DNA from: Streptomyces acidiscabies
GTDB taxonomy: Bacteria > Actinomycetota > Actinomycetes > Streptomycetales > Streptomycetaceae
NCBI RefSeq assembly: GCF_020010905.1
Contig: NZ_JAGJBY010000002.1
Location: forward strand, 4,216,001 to 4,280,000
Reading direction: 5' to 3'
DNA length: 64,000 nucleotides
The translations under genes were made by a program, and so were the position numbers. The notes beneath the pieces were generated by a model, which was not told the DNA's origin, did not search any database, and worked only from the letters and a program-made list of their open reading frames with translations. The stretch's first letter is position 1. Each line of letters opens with the position of its first letter. This document shows positions 34,896-43,053 of the stretch, in pieces.

Positions 34896-36116
34896 GTGAG
34901 CGTCGAACCGCCGTCTTCCGGCAACCCCACCGGACCGCCTTCGGGCCCCCTCTCCGGCCCCTCCCAGCCGGCCTCGGGACCGCCGGACGAGCCGCACCGC
35001 CCCTGGTGGAGATCCGCGCCCCGCATCGCCCTCGCCACCACCGCCGTCGTGGCCGTCACCGCCGTGACCCTCCTCCTCACCCGCTCCGGCGGCGACTCCG
35101 GCGACAAGAGCGGCAGCGGCGAGGTCTTCCTCCAGGCCGCCGCGAAACCCGGCCCCGACCCGTTCACCGAGTCCACGGCCGCGCACAGCTCCGCCCCGCC
35201 CACCACCCCGGCCCCCTCGCAGGCCCCCGAGGGCACGCTCCGCAGCGTCGACGGCGGCTCCGCCGGTCTCTACGGCGGCAGCCGCGACGTCGCCGCCTGC
35301 GACGTCCAGAAGCAGATCCGCGCCCTCGGCGCCGCCCCCGCGAAGAACCGGGCCTTCGCCACGGTCGCCGGCGTCCAGCCCGCCGAGGTCCCCTCGTACC
35401 TCCGCTCCCTCACCCCCGTACAGCTCAGGACCGACACCCGCGTCACCAACCACGGCTTCCGCGACGGCGCCGCGACCAGCTACCAGTCCGTCCTCCAGAC
35501 CGGTACGGCCGTCCTCGTCGACGGCCACGGCGTCCCGCGCGTGCGCTGCGCCTGCGGCAACCCCCTCACCCGGGCCCAGGCCCAGTCCGGCGCGCCCCGC
35601 CCCACCGGCGACACCTGGCCGGCGTACCGGCCCGCGAACGTCGTCGTGGTGGCGCCCTCGGTGACGGTCATCAACATCTTCGTGCTGTACGACCACGACG
35701 ACCACGGCTGGATCGCGCGCCACCGGGGCGACTCGGGCCACGGCGACCGGCCCACGACACCGCCCGTGACCCCGACGCCCACCCCTACACCGAGCCCCTC
35801 GCCCTCGCCGTCGGTGACACCCAGCCCGAGCACGAGCCCCAGCGAGAGCCCCAGCCCCAGCCCAAGTCCCAGCCCTAGTACGAGCCCGAGTTCCCCTTCG
35901 CCGTCCCCCGAGTCGGCGAGCCCCTCGGCCTCCCCGTCGCTGAGCCCATCACTGAGCCCGGCGCTGAGCCTGTCACCCAGCCCATCACCGCCGACGCCGC
36001 TGTCCGCGTCCCCGCTCGAACCCTCTCCGCTCACCGCCACCCCCAGCCCCACCGGCACCTCGACCGGCACGCCGTCCCCCTCTTCCGGGGAGCCCCCGTC
36101 TTCCCCTGGCGTATGA
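34896..36116 (+). CDS. DUF6777-like membrane-anchored protein with Ser/Pro tail
   Basis: A 406-residue type II membrane protein: a short Pro/Ser-rich cytoplasmic head, one membrane segment (about 44-62, ALATTAVVAVTAVTLLL), and an extracytoplasmic domain (about 75-285). The domain contains the DUF6777-like start VFLQAAAKPGPDPFTESTA and two Cys-containing motifs (VAACDVQKQIRALG, RVRCACGNPLT). From residue 290 to the end is a low-complexity tail dominated by Ser-Pro-Ser repeats, likely a wall-spanning or O-glycosylated region. The GTG at 34896 has GGGAGG upstream. It is divergent from the streptophobe gene. The domain name is from memory. Confidence 0.65.
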   Translation: MSVEPPSSGNPTGPPSGPLSGPSQPASGPPDEPHRPWWRSAPRIALATTAVVAVTAVTLLLTRSGGDSGDKSGSGEVFLQAAAKPGPDPFTESTAAHSSAPPTTPAPSQAPEGTLRSVDGGSAGLYGGSRDVAACDVQKQIRALGAAPAKNRAFATVAGVQPAEVPSYLRSLTPVQLRTDTRVTNHGFRDGAATSYQSVLQTGTAVLVDGHGVPRVRCACGNPLTRAQAQSGAPRPTGDTWPAYRPANVVVVAPSVTVINIFVLYDHDDHGWIARHRGDSGHGDRPTTPPVTPTPTPTPSPSPSPSVTPSPSTSPSESPSPSPSPSPSTSPSSPSPSPESASPSASPSLSPSLSPALSLSPSPSPPTPLSASPLEPSPLTATPSPTGTSTGTPSPSSGEPPSSPGV

Positions 36117-36193
36117 GGGGACTGCCCGGCCCGGCACGGGGTACGAGCACAGGTGCAGCGGCGTCCGCCCGGTCGGACCTGACAGGGGGACGC

Positions 36194-36655
36194 TTGAGGA
36201 CGAGAACGACCGAGCATCTGGACGGGGCAGTGATACCTACTCGTTTCGACGTACCGGTGGAACCGCTTCGGCGGGCGGCGCACTACACGGGGGACCCCGG
36301 CTGCATCGGCGAGGCCCGCGCCTTCGCGGCAGTCTTCGTCGACCAGCTGAGAACCGAGTGGTGCGCAGCCATCGACGACGGCACGGTGAACGAGGTGATG
36401 CTCGTGGTCAGCGAACTGGTCACCAACGCCGACCGGCACAGCAACGGCCCCTACATCCTGGAGCTGGAGGGCACCGAGGAGTCCGTCGCGGTCTGCGTGT
36501 ACGACAGCAGCGACGCGCTCCCGCTGCGCTTCCCCCGCGACCCCGAGCGCGTCGGCCGCCACGGACTGGAGATCGTCCACGCCCTGGCGCGGGAGGTCAG
36601 CGCCGAACGCGTCCCCGTCGGGAAACGCGTCCGGGCCGTCGTCCCGTTCGGCTAG
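36194..36655 (+). CDS. RsbW/SpoIIAB-like anti-sigma ATPase
   Basis: A 153-residue HATPase_c_2 domain of the anti-sigma-factor kinase class. The N-box reads MLVVSELVTNADRHSNGP (Glu and Asn of the ATP/Mg site near residue 75-80), and a late glycine box reads GRHGLEIVHALA near residue 127. The G1-type Asp is replaced by YDSSDALP, as in many Streptomyces members. The start is uncertain. I chose TTG 36194, 3 bases after AGGGGGA; GTG 36231 would shorten the protein. It is convergent, 3 bases away, with a SigB-type sigma factor, the arrangement of an anti-sigma partner. Confidence 0.78.
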   Translation: MRTRTTEHLDGAVIPTRFDVPVEPLRRAAHYTGDPGCIGEARAFAAVFVDQLRTEWCAAIDDGTVNEVMLVVSELVTNADRHSNGPYILELEGTEESVAVCVYDSSDALPLRFPRDPERVGRHGLEIVHALAREVSAERVPVGKRVRAVVPFG

Positions 36656-36658
36656 AGG

Positions 36659-37531
36659 CTAGGCCAGCATGCCCTCCCGCAGCCGCGTGATGATCCGCTT
36701 GATCAGCCGGGAGACGTGCATCTGGGAGCACCCCAGCTCGGCGCCTATCTCCGCCTGCGTCGCCTCCTGCACGAACCGCAGATGCAGGATCCGCCGGTCG
36801 CGCGCGCTCAGTTCGGCCATCAGCGGCGCCAGCGTGTGGAAGTCCTCGACGAGCCGCAGCGCGTGCTCCTCGACGCCGATGAAGTCGGCCAGGACCGCCT
36901 CCCCGTGCTCGGAGCCGTCCCCGGTGAGGGCCGCGTCCAGCGAGGACGACGTGTAGCCGTTGGCGGCGATCTGCGCCTCGACCACCTCGTCCTCGCCGAT
37001 GTTCATCAGCGTCGCCAGCTCAGCGACCGTCGGCTCCCGGTCGAGCCGGCCCGCCAGCTCGTCGCGCGCCTTGGCCAGCTCGACGCGCAACTCCTGGAGC
37101 CTGCGCGGCACATGGACCGCCCAGGTGGTGTCCCGGAAGAACCGTTTGATCTCGCCGACGATGTACGGCAGCGCGAACGACGTGAACTCCACCTCGCGCT
37201 CGGGCTCGAACCGGTCGATCGCCTTGATCAGCCCGATCATCCCGGTCTGGACGATGTCCTCCATGTCGTCGCCGCGCCCCCGGAAGCGGCCGGCCGCGAA
37301 CCGGACCAGCGACATGTTCATCTCGATCAGCGTGTTGCGGGCGTACTGGTAAGCGTGTGTGCCCTCCTCCAGCTCGTTGAGCCGCCGCAGGAACTGCCGG
37401 GACAGTTCGCGCGCGTCTCGCGGAGCCACACTGCGGGGGTCCTCGATCCCCGGCAGCCCGGCGGTCGTGGTTGTGCCGGACGTCCTGTCGACGACCGGTC
37501 CTGCCTGCGAGCCGATCACGGCGGTACGCAT
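36659..37531 (-). CDS. sigL: SigB/SigF/SigG-family sigma factor, SigL-like
   Basis: A 290-residue group 3 sigma-70 factor. Region 2 contains YARNTLIEMNMSLVRFAAGRF and DIVQTGMIGLIKAIDRFEPE (near residues 65-115) and FTSFALPYIVGEIKRFFRD. Region 3 covers RRLQELRVELAKARDEL. Region 4 has LSARDRRILHLRFVQEATQAEIG and the HTH GCSQMHVSRLIKRII. This is the stress and development sigma family of Streptomyces. The ATG at 37531 has GGGAGAGGG upstream. The facing anti-sigma gene (stop 3 bases away) is a likely regulator. I suggest sigL because I recall sigL close to clpP3/clpP4 in S. coelicolor, without alignment. Confidence 0.8.
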   Translation of the reverse strand: MRTAVIGSQAGPVVDRTSGTTTTAGLPGIEDPRSVAPRDARELSRQFLRRLNELEEGTHAYQYARNTLIEMNMSLVRFAAGRFRGRGDDMEDIVQTGMIGLIKAIDRFEPEREVEFTSFALPYIVGEIKRFFRDTTWAVHVPRRLQELRVELAKARDELAGRLDREPTVAELATLMNIGEDEVVEAQIAANGYTSSSLDAALTGDGSEHGEAVLADFIGVEEHALRLVEDFHTLAPLMAELSARDRRILHLRFVQEATQAEIGAELGCSQMHVSRLIKRIITRLREGMLA

Positions 37532-37637
37532 GCCCTCTCCCTCGCACGTCACGTGGTGCCGGTCCTCGGGGCGGGGCGAAAGCCACGAGGCACTCTCGGG
37601 GCGCCTACCCCCAGCCGCGCGGCGCATGCGCCCCCGC

Positions 37638-38417
37638 TCACCCCAACGTGCGCCGAGCGGTGACGAGTTCGTGGAGATAGCGTTTGGTGACCGTGCCCCC
37701 GTACCGCGTGTCGATCAGCTCCCGCAGCGCCGCGAACAGCCCGTCACGTGACGGTTCGTCGAGCGCGAGGTGCCCGGAGTAGGTCAGCAGCACCTCCAGA
37801 TAGCCGTCGGCGGTGTACGTGACGTCCTGGGTGAACCGGCGTACGGCCACGTCCTCGTAGCCCGGTTCGCGCTCGAACTCCGTGAGGTCCGCGCCGACTT
37901 CGGCGGCGTCCTTGAGGAGGAGGCCCGGCGGGGTCGCGGGGTCCCAGTGTTCGTAGTGGGGCTGCGAGTCGTGGAAGAACTCGGTGGTGCCGCCCGCGAC
38001 ATGCTCGGTCACCACCACCGCGAGCAGCCCGCCGGGCCTCAGCGCCGCCGCCGTCCGGGCGGCCCGCGTCGCCGGGTCGAGCCAGTGGAACGCGGTCGCG
38101 CACGTCACCAGATCGAAGGACGCGGCGGAGGGCTCCCAGGTGTCGAAGTCGGCGACCACGACCTCGGCTTCGGGGCGGTCCGCGAGATTGCGGCGGGCCA
38201 CGGCGGCGAGGGAGGCGCCGAGTTCCACGGCGGTGAGACGGCAGCCGGTCGCGGCGAGCGGGACCGTCAACTGGCCGGTGCCAGGACCGATTTCGAGGAC
38301 CCGGCTGCCTCGGCCGAGACCGGCTTCCGTGACGATCGTGTCGACCAGCGCCGAGGGGTAGCGGGGGCGCACCCGGTCGTAGCGCTCCGCCACGGTGTCG
38401 AAGGTCTCGCGCAGCAT
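37638..38417 (-). CDS. Class I SAM-dependent methyltransferase
   Basis: A 259-residue methyltransferase of the Methyltransf_11/25 type. It begins FDTVAERYDRVRPRYPSALVD, has motif I VLEIGPGTGQLTVPLA (near residues 40-55), the acidic end of strand 2 (TAVELG), and FDLVTCATAFHWLDP (near 101-115), characteristic of small-molecule methyltransferases in this class. The remainder forms the cap region with many aromatic residues. Substrate unknown. The ATG at 38417 gives the standard start. It is divergent from popR, with 137 bases between. Confidence 0.85.
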   Translation of the reverse strand: MLRETFDTVAERYDRVRPRYPSALVDTIVTEAGLGRGSRVLEIGPGTGQLTVPLAATGCRLTAVELGASLAAVARRNLADRPEAEVVVADFDTWEPSAASFDLVTCATAFHWLDPATRAARTAAALRPGGLLAVVVTEHVAGGTTEFFHDSQPHYEHWDPATPPGLLLKDAAEVGADLTEFEREPGYEDVAVRRFTQDVTYTADGYLEVLLTYSGHLALDEPSRDGLFAALRELIDTRYGGTVTKRYLHELVTARRTLG

Positions 38418-38554
38418 GGATGGTCCGCCTTTCGGGCTTTCGGGGTTTCGAGAGGACCCCGCAGTCTGCCGCCGCCCCCGGCACCCCCGCCTCCGGTTTT
38501 TCGCCGATGGCGGAACGCCGGGCCCAACAGGACCAGGACTCCTAGGCTGGGAAG

Positions 38555-38911
38555 GTGAGCAACCACGACGAGGCCCGAGTCATCCCCCTGGCCCCGCCCC
38601 GCGAGCCCCTCTGGCGGGACCTGGTCGGAGACGTCCTGCGGCGCGAGCGCCAGGCGCAGGAGCGCACCCTCAAGGACGTCGCCGACGCGGCCCGGATCTC
38701 CATGCCGTACCTCTCCGAGGTCGAGCGGGGCCGCAAGGAGGCCTCCTCCGAGGTCCTCGCCGCCGCCGCGCACGCGCTGGGCCTGTCCCTCGGCGACCTG
38801 CTCTCCCTGACGCGGGACGAGCTGGTCAGGGTCACCGCGCGGCGCACCCCCGTGCACCGTCGCGCGGCGACCACCTCCTCCTCGTACAACGGCCTCTGCC
38901 TGGCCGCGTAA
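38555..38911 (+). CDS. popR: PopR, XRE-family activator of clpP3/clpP4
   Basis: A 118-residue regulator with a helix-turn-helix domain in residues 20-85 (LVGDVLRRERQAQERTLKDV then ISMPYLSEVERGRKEASSEVL), the ClgR/PopR type. It ends in Leu-Ala-Ala, the degradation tag by which S. lividans PopR is known to be removed by ClpP1/ClpP2. PopR activates the clpP3 clpP4 operon when the main Clp protease fails. Here it is convergent with a two-gene clpP operon, only 3 bases from its end. That operon has two PopR-type palindromes upstream. TAGGCT (38543-38548) ends six bases before the GTG, so the transcript is probably leaderless. Confidence 0.88.
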   Translation: MSNHDEARVIPLAPPREPLWRDLVGDVLRRERQAQERTLKDVADAARISMPYLSEVERGRKEASSEVLAAAAHALGLSLGDLLSLTRDELVRVTARRTPVHRRAATTSSSYNGLCLAA

Positions 38912-38914
38912 GGC

Positions 38915-39505
38915 TTACCGGCGGCTGAGCACCTCGTCCGCCAGCCCGTACGCCACCGCCTCCTGGGCCGTGAACACCTTGTCGCGGTCCATGTCGGCGT
39001 GCAGCGTCGCCGTGTCGTGGCCGGTGTGCCGGGCGAGGACCTCCTCGACCTGGGCGCGGATGCGGACCATTTCCTTCGCCTGGAGCGCGAGGTCCGACAC
39101 CATCCCGCGCTGGCCGCCGCTCGCGGGCTGGCCCAGCAGGACGCGCGCGTGCTCCAGCACGAACCGGCGCCCCGGGTCGCCGCCGGCCAGCAGGACGGCC
39201 GCCGTCGACGCCGCCTGGCCGACGCAGAACGTGGAGACCGGGGCCTTGACGTACGACATCGTGTCGTAGATCGCCATCAGCGAAGTGAACGAGCCCCCGG
39301 GCGAGTTGATGTACAGGGCGATCTCGTTCTCCGGGGCCGCCGACTCCAGGTGCAGGAGCTGCGCGATCACCACGTTCGCGACGCCGTCGTCGATCTCCGT
39401 GCTGAGGAAGATGATCCGCTCCGACAACAGCCGGCTGTAGATGTCGTACGACCGCTCGCCCTGCGGGGTGCGCTCGACGACGTACGGAATCGTGTAGCTG
39501 CTCAT
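38915..39505 (-). CDS. clpP4: ClpP-family peptidase subunit lacking the catalytic His (ClpP4 position)
   Basis: A 196-residue ClpP. The nucleophile Ser100 is present in CVGQAAST, and the catalytic Asp region [18 protein letters not shown] near 173-190 is retained. The His that normally follows RVxxHQP is replaced: the motif reads RVLLGQP with Gly125. Its proteolytic centre should therefore be inactive or strongly impaired, and it may serve as a structural ring partner of the intact ClpP encoded upstream. The frame has normal codon use, so decay is unlikely. It starts 2 bases after the upstream clpP stop. The name clpP4 follows operon order and the popR linkage; I recall clpP3 as first. Confidence 0.85.
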   Translation of the reverse strand: MSSYTIPYVVERTPQGERSYDIYSRLLSERIIFLSTEIDDGVANVVIAQLLHLESAAPENEIALYINSPGGSFTSLMAIYDTMSYVKAPVSTFCVGQAASTAAVLLAGGDPGRRFVLEHARVLLGQPASGGQRGMVSDLALQAKEMVRIRAQVEEVLARHTGHDTATLHADMDRDKVFTAQEAVAYGLADEVLSRR

Positions 39506-39507
39506 CG

Positions 39508-40134
39508 TCACAGTCCCATCCGTCGTGCCGGGGCCGCCGGGCGCAGGTCCGCCAGCGAGCGGACGATCCGGTCGACCATGCCGTACTCCTGGGCCTCCTC
39601 GGCCGTGAACCAGCGGTCGCGGTCGCCGTCGCGGGACACCGTCTCCTGGGGCTGGCCCGTGCGCTCGGCGATGAGGCGTTCGATGGTCCGCTTGGTGTGC
39701 TCCAGGTTCTCCGCCTGGATCTCGATGTCCGCGGTCGTGCCGCCGATCCCGGCGGACGGCTGGTGCATCATCACGCGGGCGTGCGGCAGCGCGTACCGCT
39801 TGCCGGGCGCGCCCACGGTCAGCAGGAACTGGCCCATGCTGGCCGCGAATCCCATGGCGAGCGTCGCCACGTCGTTCGGGACGAGCTGCATCGTGTCGTG
39901 GATCGCCAGCCCCGAATGGACCTCGCCGCCGGGGCTGTTGATGCACAGGACGATGTCCGTGCGCGGGTCCTCGGCGGCGAGGACGAGGAGCTGCGTGCAC
40001 ACGCGCTGCGCGGACACCTCGTCGACCTGCGTCCCCAGGAACACCATGCGCTGGGCGAGGAGCTGGTTGGCGAGGTGGTCGTCGAAACGGGTCGGCTGGG
40101 TGTCGCCGTCGGCGAGCGTGATCGGTGGAGTCAT
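39508..40134 (-). CDS. clpP3: ClpP-family protease subunit with intact triad (ClpP3 position)
   Basis: A 208-residue ATP-dependent protease subunit with a complete triad: Ser99 in [10 protein letters not shown], His124 in [10 protein letters not shown] and Asp about 173 in [18 protein letters not shown]. The hydrophobic handle helix ([17 protein letters not shown]) is normal. It is the first gene of the two-gene operon, with GGGAGAGG before its ATG and the PopR-type palindromes 71-107 bases further up. In S. lividans the equivalent operon is silent unless ClpP1/ClpP2 activity drops and PopR accumulates. It would form the proteolytic partner of the His-less subunit. Confidence 0.88.
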   Translation of the reverse strand: MTPPITLADGDTQPTRFDDHLANQLLAQRMVFLGTQVDEVSAQRVCTQLLVLAAEDPRTDIVLCINSPGGEVHSGLAIHDTMQLVPNDVATLAMGFAASMGQFLLTVGAPGKRYALPHARVMMHQPSAGIGGTTADIEIQAENLEHTKRTIERLIAERTGQPQETVSRDGDRDRWFTAEEAQEYGMVDRIVRSLADLRPAAPARRMGL

Positions 40135-40204
40135 GGCCTCTCCCTGAGTGGGGCGGGTTCCGGTGACTCCACTCTTGACCGGGAACGGCCCCGGCCAGCG
40201 GTTT

Positions 40205-40241
40205 CTCTGCCGTGGGCAGAGCGGCTCTGCCGAGAGCAGAC
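40205..40241. promoter_or_regulatory. Two PopR-type operator palindromes upstream of clpP3/clpP4
   Basis: CTCTGCC-GTG-GGCAGAG (40205-40221) is a perfect 7-3-7 inverted repeat. CTCTGCC-GAG-AGCAGAC (40225-40241) is a weaker copy whose centre lies 20 bases away, two helical turns. Both match the published PopR site TTCTGCC-N3-GGCAGAA as I recall it. They lie between the epoxide hydrolase stop (40242) and the clpP3 start (40134), on the promoter side of the operon. Confidence 0.82.
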
Positions 40242-41423
40242 TCAGCCCTCCCGCAACTGCCGGAAGAACGCCCGCACATCCCCGACCAACAGATCCGGCT
40301 CCTCCATCGCCGCGAAGTGCCCGCCCCGGTCGTACTGCGTCCACCGCACGACCGTGTCCGTCAGCGCGGCCCGGTGCCGCAGCGGGATCTGCGGGTCGCC
40401 CGGGAAGACGGCGAGCCCGGTGGGCGCGGTCGAGAACGCGGTGGGCCGGGCGATACGGCCCGTCGTGGTGTGGGCCCGCTCGTAGTACACGCGGGACGCG
40501 GAGTTCGCCGTGCCGGTCAGCCAGTAGACCATCACGTTCGTCAGCATCAGATCCCGCGCCACCGCCTCCTCCGGCACCTCCCGCGCGTCCGACCACTCCC
40601 GGAACTTCTCGACGATCCACGCGAGTTGGCCGACCGGCGAGTCCGTGAGCCCGTACGACAGGGTCTGCGGGCGGGTCGCCTGGAGCGCGGCGTACGCGGA
40701 CGCGTCGGCCATCCACGCGGACCACTCCCGCCAGGAGGTCAGCGTCCGCTCCCGCTCGGCCGGGGGCAGCGCGGCCAGTTCCTCCTCGGTGGGTTCCGTC
40801 GTCGCCTGCGCTCCCGGCAGCAGGTTGAGGTGGACGCCGACGAGCCGCTCGGGGTGCGCGCGCCCCAGCTCCCGGGAGATCGCGGCCCCCCAGTCACCGC
40901 CCTGCGCGCCGAACCGCTCGTACCCGAGGCGCGTCATCAGCTCGGCCCACGCGTCCGCGATCCGCCCCGCCTCCCAGCCGCTCTCGGTGGTCGGCCCCGA
41001 GAACCCGAACCCCGGGATGCTCGGGACGACGACATGGAAGGCGTCGGCCGCGTCACCGCCGTACGCCACGGGGTCGGTGAGCGGGCCGACGACCTCCAGG
41101 AACTCCACGACCGACCCGGGCCAGCCGTGCGTGAGGATCAGCGGCGTCGCGTCGGGCTCGGGGGAGCGGACGTGCGCGAAGTGGACGCGGGCGCCGTCGA
41201 CGACGGTCGTGAACTGCGGCCACTCGTTCAGCCGCGCCTCGGCCGCCCGCCAGTCGTACACGTGCCGCCAGTGGTGCGCCAGCTCCCGCAGATAGTCCAC
41301 CGGAATGCCGTACGACCAACCGGAACCCGGGATCTGGTCGGGCCAGCGGGTGCGGTCGAGGCGGGCGTGGAGGTCGTCCAGATCGGCCTGCGGGACGGCG
41401 ATGCGGAACGGGTGGATCGTCAT
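40242..41423 (-). CDS. Epoxide hydrolase family protein (alpha/beta hydrolase)
   Basis: A 393-residue protein with the epoxide hydrolase N-terminal domain (residues 1-95, [20 protein letters not shown] and [14 protein letters not shown]) followed by an alpha/beta hydrolase core. The oxyanion motif HGWPGS lies near residue 100, the catalytic Asp in [13 protein letters not shown] near 175, and a C-terminal catalytic His in [13 protein letters not shown] near 370. Tyr residues of the lid that protonate the epoxide are plausible (YWLTG, near 292). It opens epoxides to diols. The substrate is unknown. The stop codon directly abuts the second PopR-type palindrome. Confidence 0.88.
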   Translation of the reverse strand: MTIHPFRIAVPQADLDDLHARLDRTRWPDQIPGSGWSYGIPVDYLRELAHHWRHVYDWRAAEARLNEWPQFTTVVDGARVHFAHVRSPEPDATPLILTHGWPGSVVEFLEVVGPLTDPVAYGGDAADAFHVVVPSIPGFGFSGPTTESGWEAGRIADAWAELMTRLGYERFGAQGGDWGAAISRELGRAHPERLVGVHLNLLPGAQATTEPTEEELAALPPAERERTLTSWREWSAWMADASAYAALQATRPQTLSYGLTDSPVGQLAWIVEKFREWSDAREVPEEAVARDLMLTNVMVYWLTGTANSASRVYYERAHTTTGRIARPTAFSTAPTGLAVFPGDPQIPLRHRAALTDTVVRWTQYDRGGHFAAMEEPDLLVGDVRAFFRQLREG

Positions 41424-41549
41424 GACCGGGATGCTAGTTCGGGGCGCCCGGGGAACCCGCCGAATATTTTTCGCGCGGGAGCGATGAGTTCGCGGCGGCG
41501 GTCCGGTCGATATCCATGACCGTGTCGTCCACGACCTTGGGGAGCACCC

Positions 41550-42032
41550 ATGACCACCGACGGATTCACCACCTGCCTCTGGTTCGACGACCAGGCGGAG
41601 GACGCCGCGCACTACTACGTCTCGGTCTTCAAGAACTCCAGCATCGGCAAGGTGTCCCGCTACCCCGAGGGCGCCCCGCAGCCCGCCGGCACCGTCCTGA
41701 CCGCGGAGTTCACCGCGAACGGCCAGCGGTTCGTGGCCCTCAACGGCGGACCCGAGTTCACGTTCAACGAGTCGATCTCCTTCCAGATCCTGTGCGCGGA
41801 CCAGGAAGAGGTCGACTACTACTGGAACAAGCTGACCGAGGACGGCGGCGAGCCCGGCCCCTGCGGGTGGCTGAAGGACAGGTTCGGGCTCTCCTGGCAG
41901 GTCGTCCCCACCCGGTTCATGGAGATCTTCCAGGGCTCCGACGAGGGCCGCTCCGCCCGCGTGATGGCGGCCATGCTGAAGATGGGCAAGCTCGACATCG
42001 CCGCCCTGGAGAAGGCGGCCGACGGGGAGTGA
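41550..42032 (+). CDS. VOC family protein, PhnB/3-DMU9_3-MT-like
   Basis: A 160-residue protein of the PhnB-like VOC branch often mislabelled as 3-demethylubiquinone methyltransferase. Typical motifs are FTTCLWFDDQAEDAAHYYVSVF at residues 5-26 (in parts), FVALNGGPEFTFNESISFQI near residue 66, and YYWNKLTEDGGEPGPCGWLKDRFGLSWQVVP near residue 92 (in parts). It ends with a helix containing MLKMGKLDI. Function unknown in this branch. The ATG at 41550 has TTGGGGAG upstream. It is divergent from the epoxide hydrolase and is closed by the hairpin at 42054. Confidence 0.85.
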   Translation: MTTDGFTTCLWFDDQAEDAAHYYVSVFKNSSIGKVSRYPEGAPQPAGTVLTAEFTANGQRFVALNGGPEFTFNESISFQILCADQEEVDYYWNKLTEDGGEPGPCGWLKDRFGLSWQVVPTRFMEIFQGSDEGRSARVMAAMLKMGKLDIAALEKAADGE

Positions 42033-42053
42033 CCCGGCGCGCGGCACGGAGAA

Positions 42054-42085
42054 GCCCCGGCCGGACCGTACGGCCCGGCCGGAGC
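42054..42085. terminator. GC-rich hairpin between convergent genes
   Basis: Arms 42054-42068 and 42071-42085 pair at 13 of 15 positions around a 2-base TA centre. It lies between the VOC stop (42032) and the GPP methyltransferase stop (42099), so it can end both transcripts. Confidence 0.75.
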
Positions 42086-42098
42086 CCCGCGCGGTACG

Positions 42099-42977
42099 TC
42101 AGATACGGTCCGCGACGATCATCAGGTACTGGAAACTGCCGTTGCGGTACGCCGTCAGGAACGTTTCCTCGATCCCGGTGACCAGATGGTCCGCCTGCGC
42201 GCGCAGCTCCCAGTAGGGGAGCGCCGCCTGCGTGAGATCCTCGACGTGGACCGGCACGAGCCGGTTCTTCGCCATCGCCCGGAAGTACTCCGAACGCGGG
42301 TGGATGTCGCAGATGTAGTGCGCGTTGATCAGCGACACCTCGCGCGAGGCCTGCCCGTACGTGTCGTTGTAGCAGCCGGTGATCGTGACGTACCGGCCGC
42401 CCCGGCGCAGCAGCCGCGCGTGCTCGGCGAAGAGCAGGTCCAGCTCGACGTACATCGTCGACTCGTTGTTCCAGGACGCCGCGTACGCGCCCGTCTCGAA
42501 GCCGGTGTCCAGCATGTTGCGGGTGTGGTAGGCGACCTTGTCGTCGATACCCCGCTTGCGGGCCTGCGCGTTGGCGAACTCCGCCTGCTTCGTGGAGAGC
42601 GTCACGCCGTCCGCGCCGCAGCCGTACCGCAGGTGCGCGGTGACGCTGCCGCCGCCGCGCCCGCAGCCCGCGTCGAAGACCCGGTCCTCGGCCGTCAGCG
42701 GGCCCAACTTGGCCGCCAGCAGCTCGGCCTGCGCGTGTTCGAGGCGGTGCAGCTCGGCCGTGAGGCGCTCGCGGCGCTGGAGAGGATCGGGGTCGTCGAG
42801 GACGCTCCAGTCGGCGTCGCCGATGCCGTAGTGGTGGTGGTACAGGTCGTCGATCCGGCCCAGGTCGAGGTTGACCGGGTTCTCCTCGGCGTTCCAGTAG
42901 TCCGCGATGCGGGTCTGGTAGACGGACTGGGTGGGCACCGAGGCGAGACGGGGTCCGGCGTCGTGGGCAGTGGTCAA
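42099..42977 (-). CDS. gppmt: Geranyl diphosphate 2-C-methyltransferase
   Basis: A 292-residue SAM-dependent enzyme that methylates C2 of geranyl diphosphate, the first step to 2-methylisoborneol. It carries motif I VFDAGCGRGGGSVTAHLRYG (near residue 100), GVTLSTKQAEFANAQARKRG (near 122), and a GPP-binding, acidic and aromatic pocket region (SWNNESTMYVELDLLF near 165). These are the marks of the GPPMT family, which is related to cyclopropane fatty acid synthases. The TTG at 42977 was chosen because GGAG lies 7 bases upstream. It is the last gene of the encapsulin/2-MIB operon, separated by 76 bases from the cyclase. Confidence 0.92.
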   Translation of the reverse strand: MTTAHDAGPRLASVPTQSVYQTRIADYWNAEENPVNLDLGRIDDLYHHHYGIGDADWSVLDDPDPLQRRERLTAELHRLEHAQAELLAAKLGPLTAEDRVFDAGCGRGGGSVTAHLRYGCGADGVTLSTKQAEFANAQARKRGIDDKVAYHTRNMLDTGFETGAYAASWNNESTMYVELDLLFAEHARLLRRGGRYVTITGCYNDTYGQASREVSLINAHYICDIHPRSEYFRAMAKNRLVPVHVEDLTQAALPYWELRAQADHLVTGIEETFLTAYRNGSFQYLMIVADRI

Positions 42978-43053
42978 CGGTTGCTCCTCTGTCGTGCGGT
43001 GAACGTCGTGCGGTGAACAGGTCGTGCCGCGGCCGGCCGGAGCCGGCCGGGTC

